DNA from: a virus
Direction: 5' to 3' (one strand)
Virus record (IMG/VR): IMGVR_UViG_3300032018_000008
Coordinates: 1-45,225 of that record
DNA: 45,225 nucleotides
The first letter of the stretch is position 1, and every line of letters starts with the position of its first letter. Below are positions 9,707 through 20,874 of the stretch, one piece after another. Below the pieces are notes generated by a model, which was given only the letters and a program-made list of their open reading frames with translations, was not told the DNA's origin and did no database searches. The translations under genes were made by a program, and so were the position numbers.

Positions 9707-12700
9707 TTACCATTTCGATGTCTTTGATAAAAACTTTGCAGCAAATAAAAATACCAATAAAATATAAGTTTTGAGTATATTAAGATTTTTCTTAGGTTTA
9801 ATTCCTAATTTTCTATGGTACACACCAAGCAATTTACATATAGGTATAGCTATAAACATGAATACTTTTGATGATATTGGTGATGAAGAAGAGTACCCTA
9901 GAATTCGGCTCATTTCTGGTGTCCACATTTCGACTAATTCTACTCCTAAAGTAGTGAATACTTTTGATGTGTATTCACGTCTTTTTATGTCATCTTTTAT
10001 CCAGAAGAATACATTTGGCCCACGCCCATCCATCAAACTTACTACTGTTCTCGCCCATGATAGATAGCCAAGGTAAACATCTGGATTGTTATCTAATAAA
10101 TATTCACCAAATTTAGAATCGATAAGGAATGTTTCTTTTGACACTAATCCTTTTTGATATGTCTTTGTGCATATAACAGAACCAAAAGCATCCGCAATAC
10201 CACCGATGAGACCACCAACAGCATCCGCAACACCACCGAGGGCACCACCAACAGCACCAGCAAGACCACCAACCAAATCTAATGCGCTACAAGCGATGAA
10301 TGGCAGAAGAGCTTGATTGCAGTCGCCACCCGGCTGATTGATAGTAACATTATTAGTTTTCACAATGTCATTAGCTACATAAGTGTTAATAATTGTATTG
10401 TCTACGTTATCTACAAATGCATCAGAATTAGGATAAATATCCAACTGCCCAGTAAAATCTGTATGCTTATATTGATTTATATCTTCAGGAGTCGATGCCA
10501 TCGTTTGAGATATCATTGCTACTTCTGTATATGGTAAAGTAACCACATTACCTGTTATTTGATATCCGCTGGCCAATCTAGCAGCAGCAGTAGTGCCCTC
10601 TGGTTCTACAAGATTGATCGCCTCTTTAGTCATCAAAGAATGACAAATTCTAAGCCTTGTACTAATAGCAGACTTCCAATCGGGATTATTTACATCAGTT
10701 ACATCGAATGAATGAAACCCATCAACAAGGAAACCATTTTTAGTTACTGGCAATCCAAATTTATCTAATATTGGTTTATTAATAGTTTCTTTTTCAACTT
10801 CGTTCAATGCTACATAATATTCCACATTCTCAACACGCTTATCGATATTTTGGATATCTTTCATCGTATATGTCATTGTTTGCATATCGTTGAACGTGAC
10901 ATCGATTGCAGGATCGAACGTATATGGGTTTACCGTTATCTGTGCCAATTGCATCCCGGACTTAAATGATTCTCCTACGTTATAAGTCATACCAGAACTG
11001 ATATCTATTCCAGAAGTATCTACTCTTGGTAAGAAATACGAATAACTGGTGCTCATTGTCAATGTTGACACTAATGGATCAGACAATGATGTACCAGCAC
11101 TAGCAGAATTGAAATTAGTACCATCATTAGAGATAGCATTTCTAAAATCTAGGTAATCAGGGAGATATATATCTGTCCCCCCAATAGACACATTACCAAT
11201 TAATGACCTTGGTATTGATGAATAAGAATCGACACTGAAATAATCGCCAGCAGAATGTTGAAGATAATCGTATGTTATTCTTATTGGTCTTGTATTATTT
11301 CGTGTAGTGAATAATCTACCAATATCATAAAATTCACTTCTTTGTCCAGTATCTATTGTGAAATATTGCGTGATATCAATTTCCCCTGTGGCGACATATG
11401 CTGTTTTATTAGTCGCATCGCCAGATTCTGTCACTTTAATCAGCCTGATGCAATCGCTATTAGGTAGAGCAATATTTTTACTAGCAAACGTTTGAGTACC
11501 GGTATTAGTAAGTATTAGTGTATTAGTAGCAAGAGTTTTCGTTTTTTCTTTTGCGAATGACCCTACTCTTCTGACTAAACATAATGCGGTGTAAGATGCT
11601 CCATTAGTGAGACCACCAATAGTCAAACTAGTGGCACCGACATTCAATGAATACGTTACATTTACTGGTACGCTATTATTTAAAGTTGTATTGAGGACAA
11701 CTATGTGATTAGTTGTACCAATAAATGTTTCGCCACCAGCAAGAGTAATAGTATTAGTTGTACCAGTAGCTGTAAATGGTGGATAATATTTCGATATTGT
11801 ATAAGCTGTATCAATATCACCAACAGAATTTCTTATAGAGTGGACTGCTGGTGCTGCCAAAGGAACAACATAATTGCCCAATTTAACAAGTGTAGATACT
11901 CCACGGTACATGATAGTACCTGCTGCTGCTGTAATCGTTGCAGACACGGCCGATACGGTATAAACTTCACCTGTACCATCACCAGATATAACCACGGTAT
12001 CTGCTGTAGTGTAACCGTGTCCCGGATTAATAATTGATATTGATGATATTGTCCCACCTGTGAGATTAGCTTTACCGATGAAACCAGAACCAGTTGCAGA
12101 GGTAATAGAGATATTGGCCCAAGTATACGGAGTGGGTGTTACTGGCGTTCCTCTTAAAAGAGTAGTGATCGAACCTGACGAAACGGTCATAGTTGTCGGG
12201 GAATTTATTGAAACGACATTCGTCCATGTTGTTCCTATTCTTACTCTGTCACCAACGTCTAAATCGAAATCGAAATATGATCCAACTCCTGTAATAGTAG
12301 AGCCAGCGGCACCAGATGCTGTTGCAGAACCACTTATAGCAATTAAGTCAGCTACTATTGATGCAGAGAATCCGCTAGAATAGACAGAATGAACACTCTC
12401 ATAGAAATTGAATCCTGGAATAACCGATATATTAAATAAAAACAATTTATATTGGACAGAAGATATTACTGTAAAATCTCCTTTATAGAATTCCAATGCT
12501 CTAACCCATGCGCTACCGATGACCAACCCATCTACACTCAATAGTTGTACTTGAGTTAAGTTGGTCGTTACATTAGGTAGTCCTTTAAGAGTATCAACAA
12601 CCACATACATTCCAATAGGCTCATATAATTGAGCATTAGAAATTTGTTTGGTATTTCTTGCTTTTGGTACTACTGCAACAGTTGCAGAAGGGAAATTCTT

Positions 12701-13936
12701 CTCGAATCCTTGAACGAATGCATTACCGGCTGATGTAGTTATTGCCATCATATCATCTGCTTTATCATGATCTGTGATTATTGCTGATGAGACATTTGTT
12801 ATACCACCGTTGATAAAATTTATTTTATTCGGTAATTGTCCCCAATAAATTGCACCATCTGATTGCACATTAAAGGTTTGTGTTGGTGCAGTTGTACCAG
12901 AGTATCCTCTATTTTGGGCGATATAATAATTGCCTGCATTGGATACCACATCGCCTTGTAGATATGGTGTATTAGATAGCCATTGCCCACGGTCATTATT
13001 ACGATAATTTGCGGCGGCTAATTTAAATTTTGTAGTTACGAAATCGCCTGATTCTTCGTATGTTCTTCTAGCCAACCAAGATTCTATTTGCGCGAATTTA
13101 GTGTCATTTGATAATAGCTCAATACCACCGGATTTTATTCTAATGAGTTCTATGAAATTTATTTCTGATGTATTAGTAGAGACATAGTTATAATCTTTTA
13201 CTGTCAATGCCAACGATACTTTTAATCTATGTGATCCAGGAGCATTATAATTTGAGAACCCAAACGCATTATCATTCAATGATGGGTCTTCGTTTTCGGT
13301 TATAATAGATTCTGTATAATTGAGTCCTACTACTGCTGATTGTGTATTAGAATATTTAGAAACTGTTTTTGTTTGTTTAGCAACACCGACATAGTACCCA
13401 TTGACATAGAATACTCCTTCGCCTATATTACATATAGCTGCTTTACCTGTATAATCAGTCAATTGTCTAACAACACCACGGAGACCTGATATACTTTGTG
13501 AAGTGAATGTCTCGCCAGCCATAAATGTATTTGTGGTACCAGAACCCGATATATATTTTATATAAAGAGTGGTCGGTTCTGAATCGCTTACATATGAATC
13601 ATACCATACTATGGTTGCTTTAATGCCATTTGTATCTCCAATAATAGTAGTACCGACTAATTGAGACAGATATGATTCGATGTTGATATTAGAGAAGGTT
13701 TTTTCTATTTTCAGATAGATAACTTTATCATCATAGAACACATGACCTGGGATGACCATAGTACCATTCTTAAAGGTGAAGTCTCCATTCTTTTTGATTT
13801 GCTCTTGAAGAATACTTTGTATCTGTGTCAATTCCCTCGCTTGTACTGGTTTAGCTGGATTGAAGAGAATCTTCTGATATCCTTTAACGGGATCAAAATC
13901 GTCAAAATACGGAAAACTGTTTAAGTTTAATGCCAT
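9707..13936 (-). CDS. DUF4815-domain virion protein (1409 aa)
   Basis: The N-terminus, with FPYFDDFDPVKGYQKILFNP and RELTQIQSILQEQIKKNGDF, is the hallmark of the DUF4815 family of large phage structural proteins. A beta-rich centre follows. It includes one GHGYTTADTVVISGDGTGE unit of the kind repeated in the gp7- and gp8-like proteins. Near residue 1230 a glycine-zipper-like run (GGLAGAVGGALGGVADAVGG) precedes a domain with WARTVVSLMDGRGPNVFFWI. The last 30 residues are hydrophobic then basic (LLVFLFAAKFL). The start is supported by AGGA 10 nt upstream and by a late promoter. It probably lies at the baseplate periphery or fibre attachment region. The membrane-like C-terminus is unusual for this family. 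Confidence 0.7.
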   Translation of the reverse strand: MALNLNSFPYFDDFDPVKGYQKILFNPAKPVQARELTQIQSILQEQIKKNGDFTFKNGTMVIPGHVFYDDKVIYLKIEKTFSNINIESYLSQLVGTTIIGDTNGIKATIVWYDSYVSDSEPTTLYIKYISGSGTTNTFMAGETFTSQSISGLRGVVRQLTDYTGKAAICNIGEGVFYVNGYYVGVAKQTKTVSKYSNTQSAVVGLNYTESIITENEDPSLNDNAFGFSNYNAPGSHRLKVSLALTVKDYNYVSTNTSEINFIELIRIKSGGIELLSNDTKFAQIESWLARRTYEESGDFVTTKFKLAAANYRNNDRGQWLSNTPYLQGDVVSNAGNYYIAQNRGYSGTTAPTQTFNVQSDGAIYWGQLPNKINFINGGITNVSSAIITDHDKADDMMAITTSAGNAFVQGFEKNFPSATVAVVPKARNTKQISNAQLYEPIGMYVVVDTLKGLPNVTTNLTQVQLLSVDGLVIGSAWVRALEFYKGDFTVISSVQYKLFLFNISVIPGFNFYESVHSVYSSGFSASIVADLIAISGSATASGAAGSTITGVGSYFDFDLDVGDRVRIGTTWTNVVSINSPTTMTVSSGSITTLLRGTPVTPTPYTWANISITSATGSGFIGKANLTGGTISSISIINPGHGYTTADTVVISGDGTGEVYTVSAVSATITAAAGTIMYRGVSTLVKLGNYVVPLAAPAVHSIRNSVGDIDTAYTISKYYPPFTATGTTNTITLAGGETFIGTTNHIVVLNTTLNNSVPVNVTYSLNVGATSLTIGGLTNGASYTALCLVRRVGSFAKEKTKTLATNTLILTNTGTQTFASKNIALPNSDCIRLIKVTESGDATNKTAYVATGEIDITQYFTIDTGQRSEFYDIGRLFTTRNNTRPIRITYDYLQHSAGDYFSVDSYSSIPRSLIGNVSIGGTDIYLPDYLDFRNAISNDGTNFNSASAGTSLSDPLVSTLTMSTSYSYFLPRVDTSGIDISSGMTYNVGESFKSGMQLAQITVNPYTFDPAIDVTFNDMQTMTYTMKDIQNIDKRVENVEYYVALNEVEKETINKPILDKFGLPVTKNGFLVDGFHSFDVTDVNNPDWKSAISTRLRICHSLMTKEAINLVEPEGTTAAARLASGYQITGNVVTLPYTEVAMISQTMASTPEDINQYKHTDFTGQLDIYPNSDAFVDNVDNTIINTYVANDIVKTNNVTINQPGGDCNQALLPFIACSALDLVGGLAGAVGGALGGVADAVGGLIGGIADAFGSVICTKTYQKGLVSKETFLIDSKFGEYLLDNNPDVYLGYLSWARTVVSLMDGRGPNVFFWIKDDIKRREYTSKVFTTLGVELVEMWTPEMSRILGYSSSSPISSKVFMFIAIPICKLLGVYHRKLGIKPKKNLNILKTYILLVFLFAAKFLSKTSKW

Positions 13937-13962
13937 GATTGTTGTGTCCTAATTTATTCTAT

Positions 13963-13970
13963 TATTTATC
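13963..13970 (-). promoter_or_regulatory. T4-type late promoter before the DUF4815 gene
   Basis: The minus strand reads AGATAAATA, with the 8-mer at 13963-13970. The same 9-mer precedes the divergent late genes at 33.7 kb. The predicted start near 13957 gives a 21-nt leader that contains AGGA. Confidence 0.65.
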
Positions 13971-13976
13971 TCTACC

Positions 13977-15446
13977 TTAAAACTTCACAATTATTTTTAA
14001 GTCTTCCGTTTGTGAAACACTTCTAAAAATTGGAGATCGATATTCAGAATAAAGAATATCACCCGAGTATTTTTCGACTCCTGGAGAAGTTATAGATACT
14101 ATTGATGCTGTTCCTGTACCTGGATTTGTGTTGAGTGTTTCGCCAACGATGAAGCTATTACTTGAACCTATATTACCTATATTCTCATATGATGTTCTGA
14201 TGATACGGATGTTGCCAGTAACTGTGTTAAAATCTACAATTCTACCTTTAGCTCCTGATGATGAACCAGTAACAATAGAATCATATGGATACGCTGCTGC
14301 ACTCAGACCGACCCCAACATTTATGGTATATGAGGCATCGAGAAATGCTGATGTTGCTATTGTACTTGTACCGAAATTGTACGGATTAATAATTAACATC
14401 AACTTGCGGAAATCGTTTGATACTGTAAATACACCGTTGCCTTCGGCGCCAGTCAATGATGTATCGATTATCATATATCTAGCAACAATATCTCTATCAG
14501 GAGAAACGCCCAATCCAGTTAATGGAGTATAAACAATATCGAATGATGCACCTGTCCCACCAACAGCAGTGATAGTCGCATATGTGTATCCATGCCCAGG
14601 ATTAGTAATTTCTACATCCATAATAGAACCAGATGCACCATATGTTACTGTATATTGGAGACCGATACCATTACCAATTACCTTAAAATTACCATCATTG
14701 ATAGAATCAGTTACTGTCACAACTCCAGCTACGTTACCATGATACCCAGTACCTGCTGATGTTACGTTAATAGTATATATTCCACCTTTGAATAAAGCAC
14801 TAGTTACTTGAGATGTCCATTGTGGGTAATATGGGTCAGATGGTGCAGGTGCAGTTAACACAGTTTCTATCGGGTGATAATATGTACTAGAAAATTTAAC
14901 TAGGTCTGCTGGTGATGTAACTGCTATAAATTTCCAGTAATACCCATCTGCTGTTTTAACTACTCCTGCTGAACCGACTGGGGTTCCTGTCTTTGGTGAA
15001 TATATCGATGGTTGAACGATACCATTGACTATTGGTTGTTTCAAGCAGATATATATACCGAATGTATCAGTTATTACTACGCATTTCACATCACCAATTG
15101 ATGTTGGGAGAGTAGGTGCAATATTTGGGCCATTGTAAACTATTGGTCGTGATCCATTCCAATCATGTCTGTATGTATCGTATTTTACATTAGCTTGCCA
15201 CATTTCTTTATATATGGCTGCTATTGCATCAGATATAGTTATTTTCTTGAGCGCAAGCATATCTTCCCAGTCTAAATTGACTGATGCAACGGTATTATCA
15301 GGTATCGGAATTGTAACGTCATTTGAACTAACAGTATCCCAATATTCTGGTCTTGCTATACCAAGATAAAGAGATTGGGTTGCTAATGAATTTATAAAAC
15401 TTGAAAGAGTATTAACTCTGAAAATGTCTCTAATAATTGCGCTCAT
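13977..15446 (-). CDS. 8: Baseplate wedge protein, gp8-like
   Basis: The C-terminus, with SPIFRSVSQTEDLKIIVKF, matches the T4 gp8 ending (RPPIIMAMDQTEEINILFTF), and DGYYWKFIAVTSP corresponds to the gp8 segment DGYVWEYLFEIPP. The order gp6, gp7-like, gp8 matches T4. At 489 residues it is longer than T4 gp8 (334). The extra length includes two glycine-rich units (SAGTGYHGNVAGVVTV and NPGHGYTYATITAVGG) of the type repeated in the neighbouring gp7-like protein. gp8 is part of the baseplate wedge. The ATG lies 1 nt after the gp7-like stop, with AAAGG upstream. Confidence 0.8.
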   Translation of the reverse strand: MSAIIRDIFRVNTLSSFINSLATQSLYLGIARPEYWDTVSSNDVTIPIPDNTVASVNLDWEDMLALKKITISDAIAAIYKEMWQANVKYDTYRHDWNGSRPIVYNGPNIAPTLPTSIGDVKCVVITDTFGIYICLKQPIVNGIVQPSIYSPKTGTPVGSAGVVKTADGYYWKFIAVTSPADLVKFSSTYYHPIETVLTAPAPSDPYYPQWTSQVTSALFKGGIYTINVTSAGTGYHGNVAGVVTVTDSINDGNFKVIGNGIGLQYTVTYGASGSIMDVEITNPGHGYTYATITAVGGTGASFDIVYTPLTGLGVSPDRDIVARYMIIDTSLTGAEGNGVFTVSNDFRKLMLIINPYNFGTSTIATSAFLDASYTINVGVGLSAAAYPYDSIVTGSSSGAKGRIVDFNTVTGNIRIIRTSYENIGNIGSSNSFIVGETLNTNPGTGTASIVSITSPGVEKYSGDILYSEYRSPIFRSVSQTEDLKIIVKF

Positions 15447-15447
15447 A

Positions 15448-18400
15448 TTATACCTTTGTTAAGATTCCTACTGAACCAGTAGTTATTGTATTTTGCAACA
15501 TAAAGTTGCTATTTGTTGTATTTACTATACCAGAGGATGCGTTACCTACTAGCATAATAGTAGATGTAGCCGATCCAACAGTTCCAACTGATCCGTTGCC
15601 TGATGTTGAGACATTAGATGTTGTTGAAGAATTCCCAACCACTCCATTTGTATTAGTATTAGATATACCATATGCGAATGTACCACCTGGGCCTAATAAT
15701 GTACCATAAGAACTGACCGAACCAGAAGACACATTACCTGATATATTATATATAGAAGTACCACCAATCACTGATGTTATGAATGAACCAATTGTACCAT
15801 TCATTACATTGCCTATCATACCTTTAAGCAAGAATATGTCAGCTTCGGTATCGCATATATTAAATCTAGTAGGGATATATTTAGAATTTGTTGCCCTGAT
15901 TATTTGAGGATTTGATGAAAGTCCAGTAATATTTTTCACTATTACTTCTGATATTTCCACCTGGCCAATTGCTGCTGAATTTGTTATTGCAATATTTGAA
16001 GTAAAACCAGCAGCTGGTACAATAGAAACAGATGAAGATATTGTAGTAGCAGATGGTACGCTTGGGTCTGTATACGCTATTCTAATAAACCAATAATCAC
16101 CCATATCAATGATGTCTAGTGGCGCTACTGAAGATACATATGTTCCAGTATCAAGATTTATATTGAGAATAGTTGTACCAAGCCCAACTTGAAGGAATGA
16201 TTGTGGATTTATCTGTTTAGCTACAAAGAATTCTGCTGTTACTGTATCCCCTTGATGCATAGAGAAGGTATTAAAGACACTTGAACTGCTCAATGTATTA
16301 TTATCGCCAACTTTAGTCAATGAAATAGTATTATTTGGTGCCATGCTAAAATTAGTTACTATTTGTGTGGCATTAGATATCGACCATGAAGAAACATATG
16401 GAGATAATAACGCAGGAGCATTATAATTATTGTAAGTATTATAAAGAACGTCTGATGTTTGAAATATTGTAAAGTTACTTACAAATGATATTGGTAAAAA
16501 TTTGAATTTAAATTTGGATATGTCTCCAAATATATCAGACATATAAGACCATTCTGGTCCTGCTTGATATATTGCTGATACACTGAATATGTACAATATT
16601 GTTGTTAATGCATTGTATCCTATTTCATTGAGTATATTAAAATCTATATTTGTTTGGGTACCAACATCACCGAACATCATAAACCCTGCTGGATGAACAG
16701 TTTCTTTTATTAATTTCTCATATTTTTTTAATGATAGTCCAGCTTTTATGACATATGCATAATCTTGATATCGTTGATTGTCAGCAACAACGGATTTTTT
16801 GTTATTGAGCATACCTGTGTCACTAGAATATGCCATTCCACTCCACCCATTACCACCTTTAACACATTTACCGCTTGCTCTATTGATAAATTTTATGGTC
16901 GATGCTACTTTTGATTTACTACCAATTATCACATCACCCACACCAACGGAAGTAGAGGCTTGGTCGACCAAATTTATATCGTTTTCTGATGATATTTTTA
17001 AACCATCTTCTGAATTTAAGAAAAAAATATCATATGAAGAATCAAGAATTATTTGATTGCGTTCGAAATCGAAGTCCAACACTGTAGCGGTTTCGCCAAT
17101 ATCAAACATAGTTGAATCGAGGTCTTTTATTGATCTTGTCGCATCTTCAAAGTTTAAAAAATCTCCATTCTCTAATAGGATAAAATTAGTTGAAATAATA
17201 TCCTTATACACCCCGGTTCTGATGGTGATTTGTTCGCCTATTTTAAATTCGGTGTTTGTGTCTAGTGTTGCTATTAGTGGGAATATAGGGACAGGCAAAT
17301 CATTATACCTAGCGCCATTATTATTGAATAATATATTACGAACTCCGCCGATGGTAGCACCTGAACAATATAATTTAGCACCATAACCTATTAACCCACC
17401 GACACTATTATATTTGTCTTTAATTTGTACTATTGGTGTTTGTGTATAACCACTTCCTGGTGTAGTTATTTTTATTGCAGAAATAGAACCATATCCACTT
17501 GTATCAGTGATAATTACATTTGGTGTCGAGGTATATCCATTACCAACATACGGTATTGTTATTGTATCAATTGAACCATTCGATCCAGTGATAAGTGATG
17601 CTTGTGCATTATGTCCATCTCCTATTATCAATAAATCAGCCTTATTGAATCCGCTACCTGCTGATATTATATTGACTCCGGAAATATTTCTAATACTTCT
17701 CGCTACTATACTTGCTCCTGTACCAAGTCCAAAATTAGATATACTCAACAGAGGATTAGTATAGTTGACCCCTTTGTTAGATATTGTCAGACTTGTGATA
17801 ACACCATTTATTATGGTTGGTCTAATATCTGCTCCAGTACCTGTTGGGTCAGTGACTATGATTGTTGTTGTTGATGGATAATTTGATCCACCTAATATAA
17901 CATCAGCATTTGTTATTCCTGTTTCGACTGTTGGTATAACAGAAGCATTAATACCATCTCCTAGGACGATTGCAGACGTTCCATATTTGTAATTGAGTCC
18001 ACCATTCAAAACTAAAACGTCCGTAATGATACCATTGAAAACGATTGGTTGAAGGACAGCTTGAGTCGGAATAATTGATGGGAATAGCGAACCATATCCA
18101 CCTGTTACTGATATTGTTGATGTATTAGTATAACCAGCACCACCTGTAATAACTTTTACACTTTGTATTGTACCATTTGCATCTATAGTTGGTAGAAATA
18201 ATGCACCAGATCCTATGGATGCTGAGATATTGATTGGTGTTATTTCTGATGTTGAATAATAACCAAATCCATTATCTGTAATATTATAGCCAGATATTAG
18301 ACCTATACCATTAGAGGTAGCAGAAAGAACAGCCTTGGCTCCTCCTAAAACGGCGAGAACATCAGATTGAAGATACCCAGAACCACCTGATACAATATTG

Positions 18401-20874
18401 ACGCTTGATATAACGCCATTGTTTATTATTGGGGTAAATGATCCTGTTATAGCCCCAATAGATGCTGGATATTGTATTGTTGTGCCATAATAATAATTAG
18501 TGCCACCATTTATTACGCTGATGTTTGTTATTCTACCATTTGCGAGGTTCCCTACTCCTAATAGATCGAATGATTCACCAGAACCATCTCCCATAATAGT
18601 GACTGTATCGCTAGTGAGGTAACCAGAACCACCGTTTATGATTTGAATAGAAGGTATCACTCCACCAGATATGATGCATTTACCGACAAATCCTATACCG
18701 GTTGTTGAATTGACAATAACAGATGCATAGGTATATGGCGTAGCCCCAAGACTGGGTGTATTTCTTCTAATACTAGAGATAACCCCATTAGAGATAGTGG
18801 GTATTAAAACAGCCCCAGAACCTATTCCAGGTACATCGGTTGTTATTGAACGATAAGAAGAGCCATTATTGATGATATTTGTCGAATTAAGTCTAAAATC
18901 CAGTGCTAATACCGCCCCATAACCACTACCTATTCTAGTGATTGATTTATTACCAAAACAATATGGTAATGATGTATACAATCCTCTACCATTTGTTATT
19001 ATTGATAGACCTGTTATTGGGCCTTTACCAGTAGTTTGGTTTTGTATAAGAGGAGTAGCAGCAAAACCACTTCCATTTTTTTCATATATTACAATATTAG
19101 GTGGTGTTGTGTATCCTGCACCACCTGATATAACCATCACTCCTGTTATTGTACCATTAGAAACGACTGGGACAGCAGAAGCACCTGTACCAACTCCAAT
19201 TATTGAGATAGCTGGATTTACATAATTGACACCAACATTATTGACAACCACTCCAGTAAAGAGGCCACCAGCAACTATTGCTGTCATACTTGCCCCATAA
19301 CCATTAGCAATTACGGTCATATTAGCATTTGGTGATGTTGGTGGGGTTGTTATTGATATTGATGATATCCCACCAGCAGATATCGTGGGGATGGCAGAGA
19401 ATCCTGCCATATTTGCGTATGGTTGAACTGTTGTATCGATAAGTGCTATTTTTGTATATAGCGGATACCCAGAGCCTGAATTAGTTACATTTATACCTTG
19501 AAGTAGCCAAGTAGACGCAACGGATGTTACTCTTAATCTTGCTGCTGGTGTCCCTGCTACTACTATTCCAGTAGACAATTCTATTTCATCATTTACTGCA
19601 AAGTTATATCCACCATTTACAATACTAAATGTATTTAATTCAGATACAGTTTGGATTGTGGCACCAATACCATCTATTGCTGATACTTCTGCTGTTGCAG
19701 ATAACGCTCCTGGAGACCCCTCATTGATGAAGTTAAGTTTGTCACCTATTGTATAACCGGTTCCTTTATTGTTTATTGATATTGTATCAATACCACCTGA
19801 TGTTACTTCACTAATATAACCATCGACTAATTGGCCATTACCACCAACAAATTTTACTTGTTGGCCTGGGACATATGACGTTCCTTGTGTTTCTATCACT
19901 ACATCAGTAATGCTATTGGATACAAATCCTGTTTCGAAATTTGATTTAGTATATACCGAATTTTCTAATGATACTGGCACAATATAGAGTTCGTTTCCAG
20001 GCACAAATGTATTTGGAGTTCCTGTAGTAGTAGAGAGTGTCACTACTGTATATCCTGTACCTTGATATCTCGAAACGAAATCGGTAATTACAACTCGGAA
20101 TGTAGAATTTAATTGCCTAACAATCAGTCCAATATATGGTCTAGGTGTTTCTGTTACCGCTGAGAATTGAATAGAATTATTAGTGACAGAGATGGGAGTA
20201 TAATATTCAGTTACTCTCGTCATACTTCTATCTATATTAGAATGAAGAACTTCGACTGATGCCCCAGGAGTGAAAGCATTTCCATTAGCGTCCCCTGCAA
20301 CAGAAGTTGGGTCTAGTTGTAGCCAATTGAGAATTGTGTTATCGAATGTGGTAGTAGTACAAGATATTATTGTTGCGGTTGATACATTTTGTCCAATTTG
20401 GGTAATAGTAGCACCTTCGACATTAGTCCAAGGGGATAAAGATTCGATTACCACTTGTGCTTTTCTATTATATGAGTTTGCTGATGCGCGAAGCAATTTT
20501 TCGGAATTCCATTCCAAATCTATAGTTTCCCCATATACCGCATTCATGATATATTTGAACGATTCAGAGCTACCTTTAGATGCGAGGAATTGTTTTAGAT
20601 GTTTGGTTATAATACTTCTATCGGCGGCAGTTGTTAGCGGCAAATCACTCAACAAAGAAGATAATATACGTGTTTTGAAATCTGGTGTAGTAGTATCTAT
20701 ATCCCGATACTTAATTAGATTGTGAATAAATTCTGTTGGTTGACCTGTTTGAACTGCCCATTCATAATAGCGTTTAACAAATGAGACGAATTGACTATTG
20801 GCCGATTCCCTAACGATATCTGGTAACTGATATTCAACTATATCGGGTAATGTCAACGCCATTTCTACAGTCAT
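15448..20874 (-). CDS. 7: Enlarged gp7-like baseplate wedge protein (1808 aa)
   Basis: It sits between gp6 and gp8, the place of T4 gp7. Residues 1-150, with VSFVKRYYEWAVQTGQPTEF, NLIKYRDIDTTT and KQFLASKGSSESFKYIMNAV, form the conserved helical N-terminal module of this wedge family in marine T4-like phages. Residues of about 340-1160 hold some 16 or more glycine-rich units of the form GGxGYxxxxxIxIxGxGxGA, probably a long beta-strand repeat. A segment near residue 1550 (FSMHQGDTVTAEFFVAKQ) looks like a beta-sandwich module. The tail is a low-complexity GNVSSG-type repeat. It is much longer than T4 gp7 (1032). The assignment rests on synteny and the N-terminus. Confidence 0.7.
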   Translation of the reverse strand: MTVEMALTLPDIVEYQLPDIVRESANSQFVSFVKRYYEWAVQTGQPTEFIHNLIKYRDIDTTTPDFKTRILSSLLSDLPLTTAADRSIITKHLKQFLASKGSSESFKYIMNAVYGETIDLEWNSEKLLRASANSYNRKAQVVIESLSPWTNVEGATITQIGQNVSTATIISCTTTTFDNTILNWLQLDPTSVAGDANGNAFTPGASVEVLHSNIDRSMTRVTEYYTPISVTNNSIQFSAVTETPRPYIGLIVRQLNSTFRVVITDFVSRYQGTGYTVVTLSTTTGTPNTFVPGNELYIVPVSLENSVYTKSNFETGFVSNSITDVVIETQGTSYVPGQQVKFVGGNGQLVDGYISEVTSGGIDTISINNKGTGYTIGDKLNFINEGSPGALSATAEVSAIDGIGATIQTVSELNTFSIVNGGYNFAVNDEIELSTGIVVAGTPAARLRVTSVASTWLLQGINVTNSGSGYPLYTKIALIDTTVQPYANMAGFSAIPTISAGGISSISITTPPTSPNANMTVIANGYGASMTAIVAGGLFTGVVVNNVGVNYVNPAISIIGVGTGASAVPVVSNGTITGVMVISGGAGYTTPPNIVIYEKNGSGFAATPLIQNQTTGKGPITGLSIITNGRGLYTSLPYCFGNKSITRIGSGYGAVLALDFRLNSTNIINNGSSYRSITTDVPGIGSGAVLIPTISNGVISSIRRNTPSLGATPYTYASVIVNSTTGIGFVGKCIISGGVIPSIQIINGGSGYLTSDTVTIMGDGSGESFDLLGVGNLANGRITNISVINGGTNYYYGTTIQYPASIGAITGSFTPIINNGVISSVNIVSGGSGYLQSDVLAVLGGAKAVLSATSNGIGLISGYNITDNGFGYYSTSEITPINISASIGSGALFLPTIDANGTIQSVKVITGGAGYTNTSTISVTGGYGSLFPSIIPTQAVLQPIVFNGIITDVLVLNGGLNYKYGTSAIVLGDGINASVIPTVETGITNADVILGGSNYPSTTTIIVTDPTGTGADIRPTIINGVITSLTISNKGVNYTNPLLSISNFGLGTGASIVARSIRNISGVNIISAGSGFNKADLLIIGDGHNAQASLITGSNGSIDTITIPYVGNGYTSTPNVIITDTSGYGSISAIKITTPGSGYTQTPIVQIKDKYNSVGGLIGYGAKLYCSGATIGGVRNILFNNNGARYNDLPVPIFPLIATLDTNTEFKIGEQITIRTGVYKDIISTNFILLENGDFLNFEDATRSIKDLDSTMFDIGETATVLDFDFERNQIILDSSYDIFFLNSEDGLKISSENDINLVDQASTSVGVGDVIIGSKSKVASTIKFINRASGKCVKGGNGWSGMAYSSDTGMLNNKKSVVADNQRYQDYAYVIKAGLSLKKYEKLIKETVHPAGFMMFGDVGTQTNIDFNILNEIGYNALTTILYIFSVSAIYQAGPEWSYMSDIFGDISKFKFKFLPISFVSNFTIFQTSDVLYNTYNNYNAPALLSPYVSSWSISNATQIVTNFSMAPNNTISLTKVGDNNTLSSSSVFNTFSMHQGDTVTAEFFVAKQINPQSFLQVGLGTTILNINLDTGTYVSSVAPLDIIDMGDYWFIRIAYTDPSVPSATTISSSVSIVPAAGFTSNIAITNSAAIGQVEISEVIVKNITGLSSNPQIIRATNSKYIPTRFNICDTEADIFLLKGMIGNVMNGTIGSFITSVIGGTSIYNISGNVSSGSVSSYGTLLGPGGTFAYGISNTNTNGVVGNSSTTSNVSTSGNGSVGTVGSATSTIMLVGNASSGIVNTTNSNFMLQNTITTGSVGILTKV

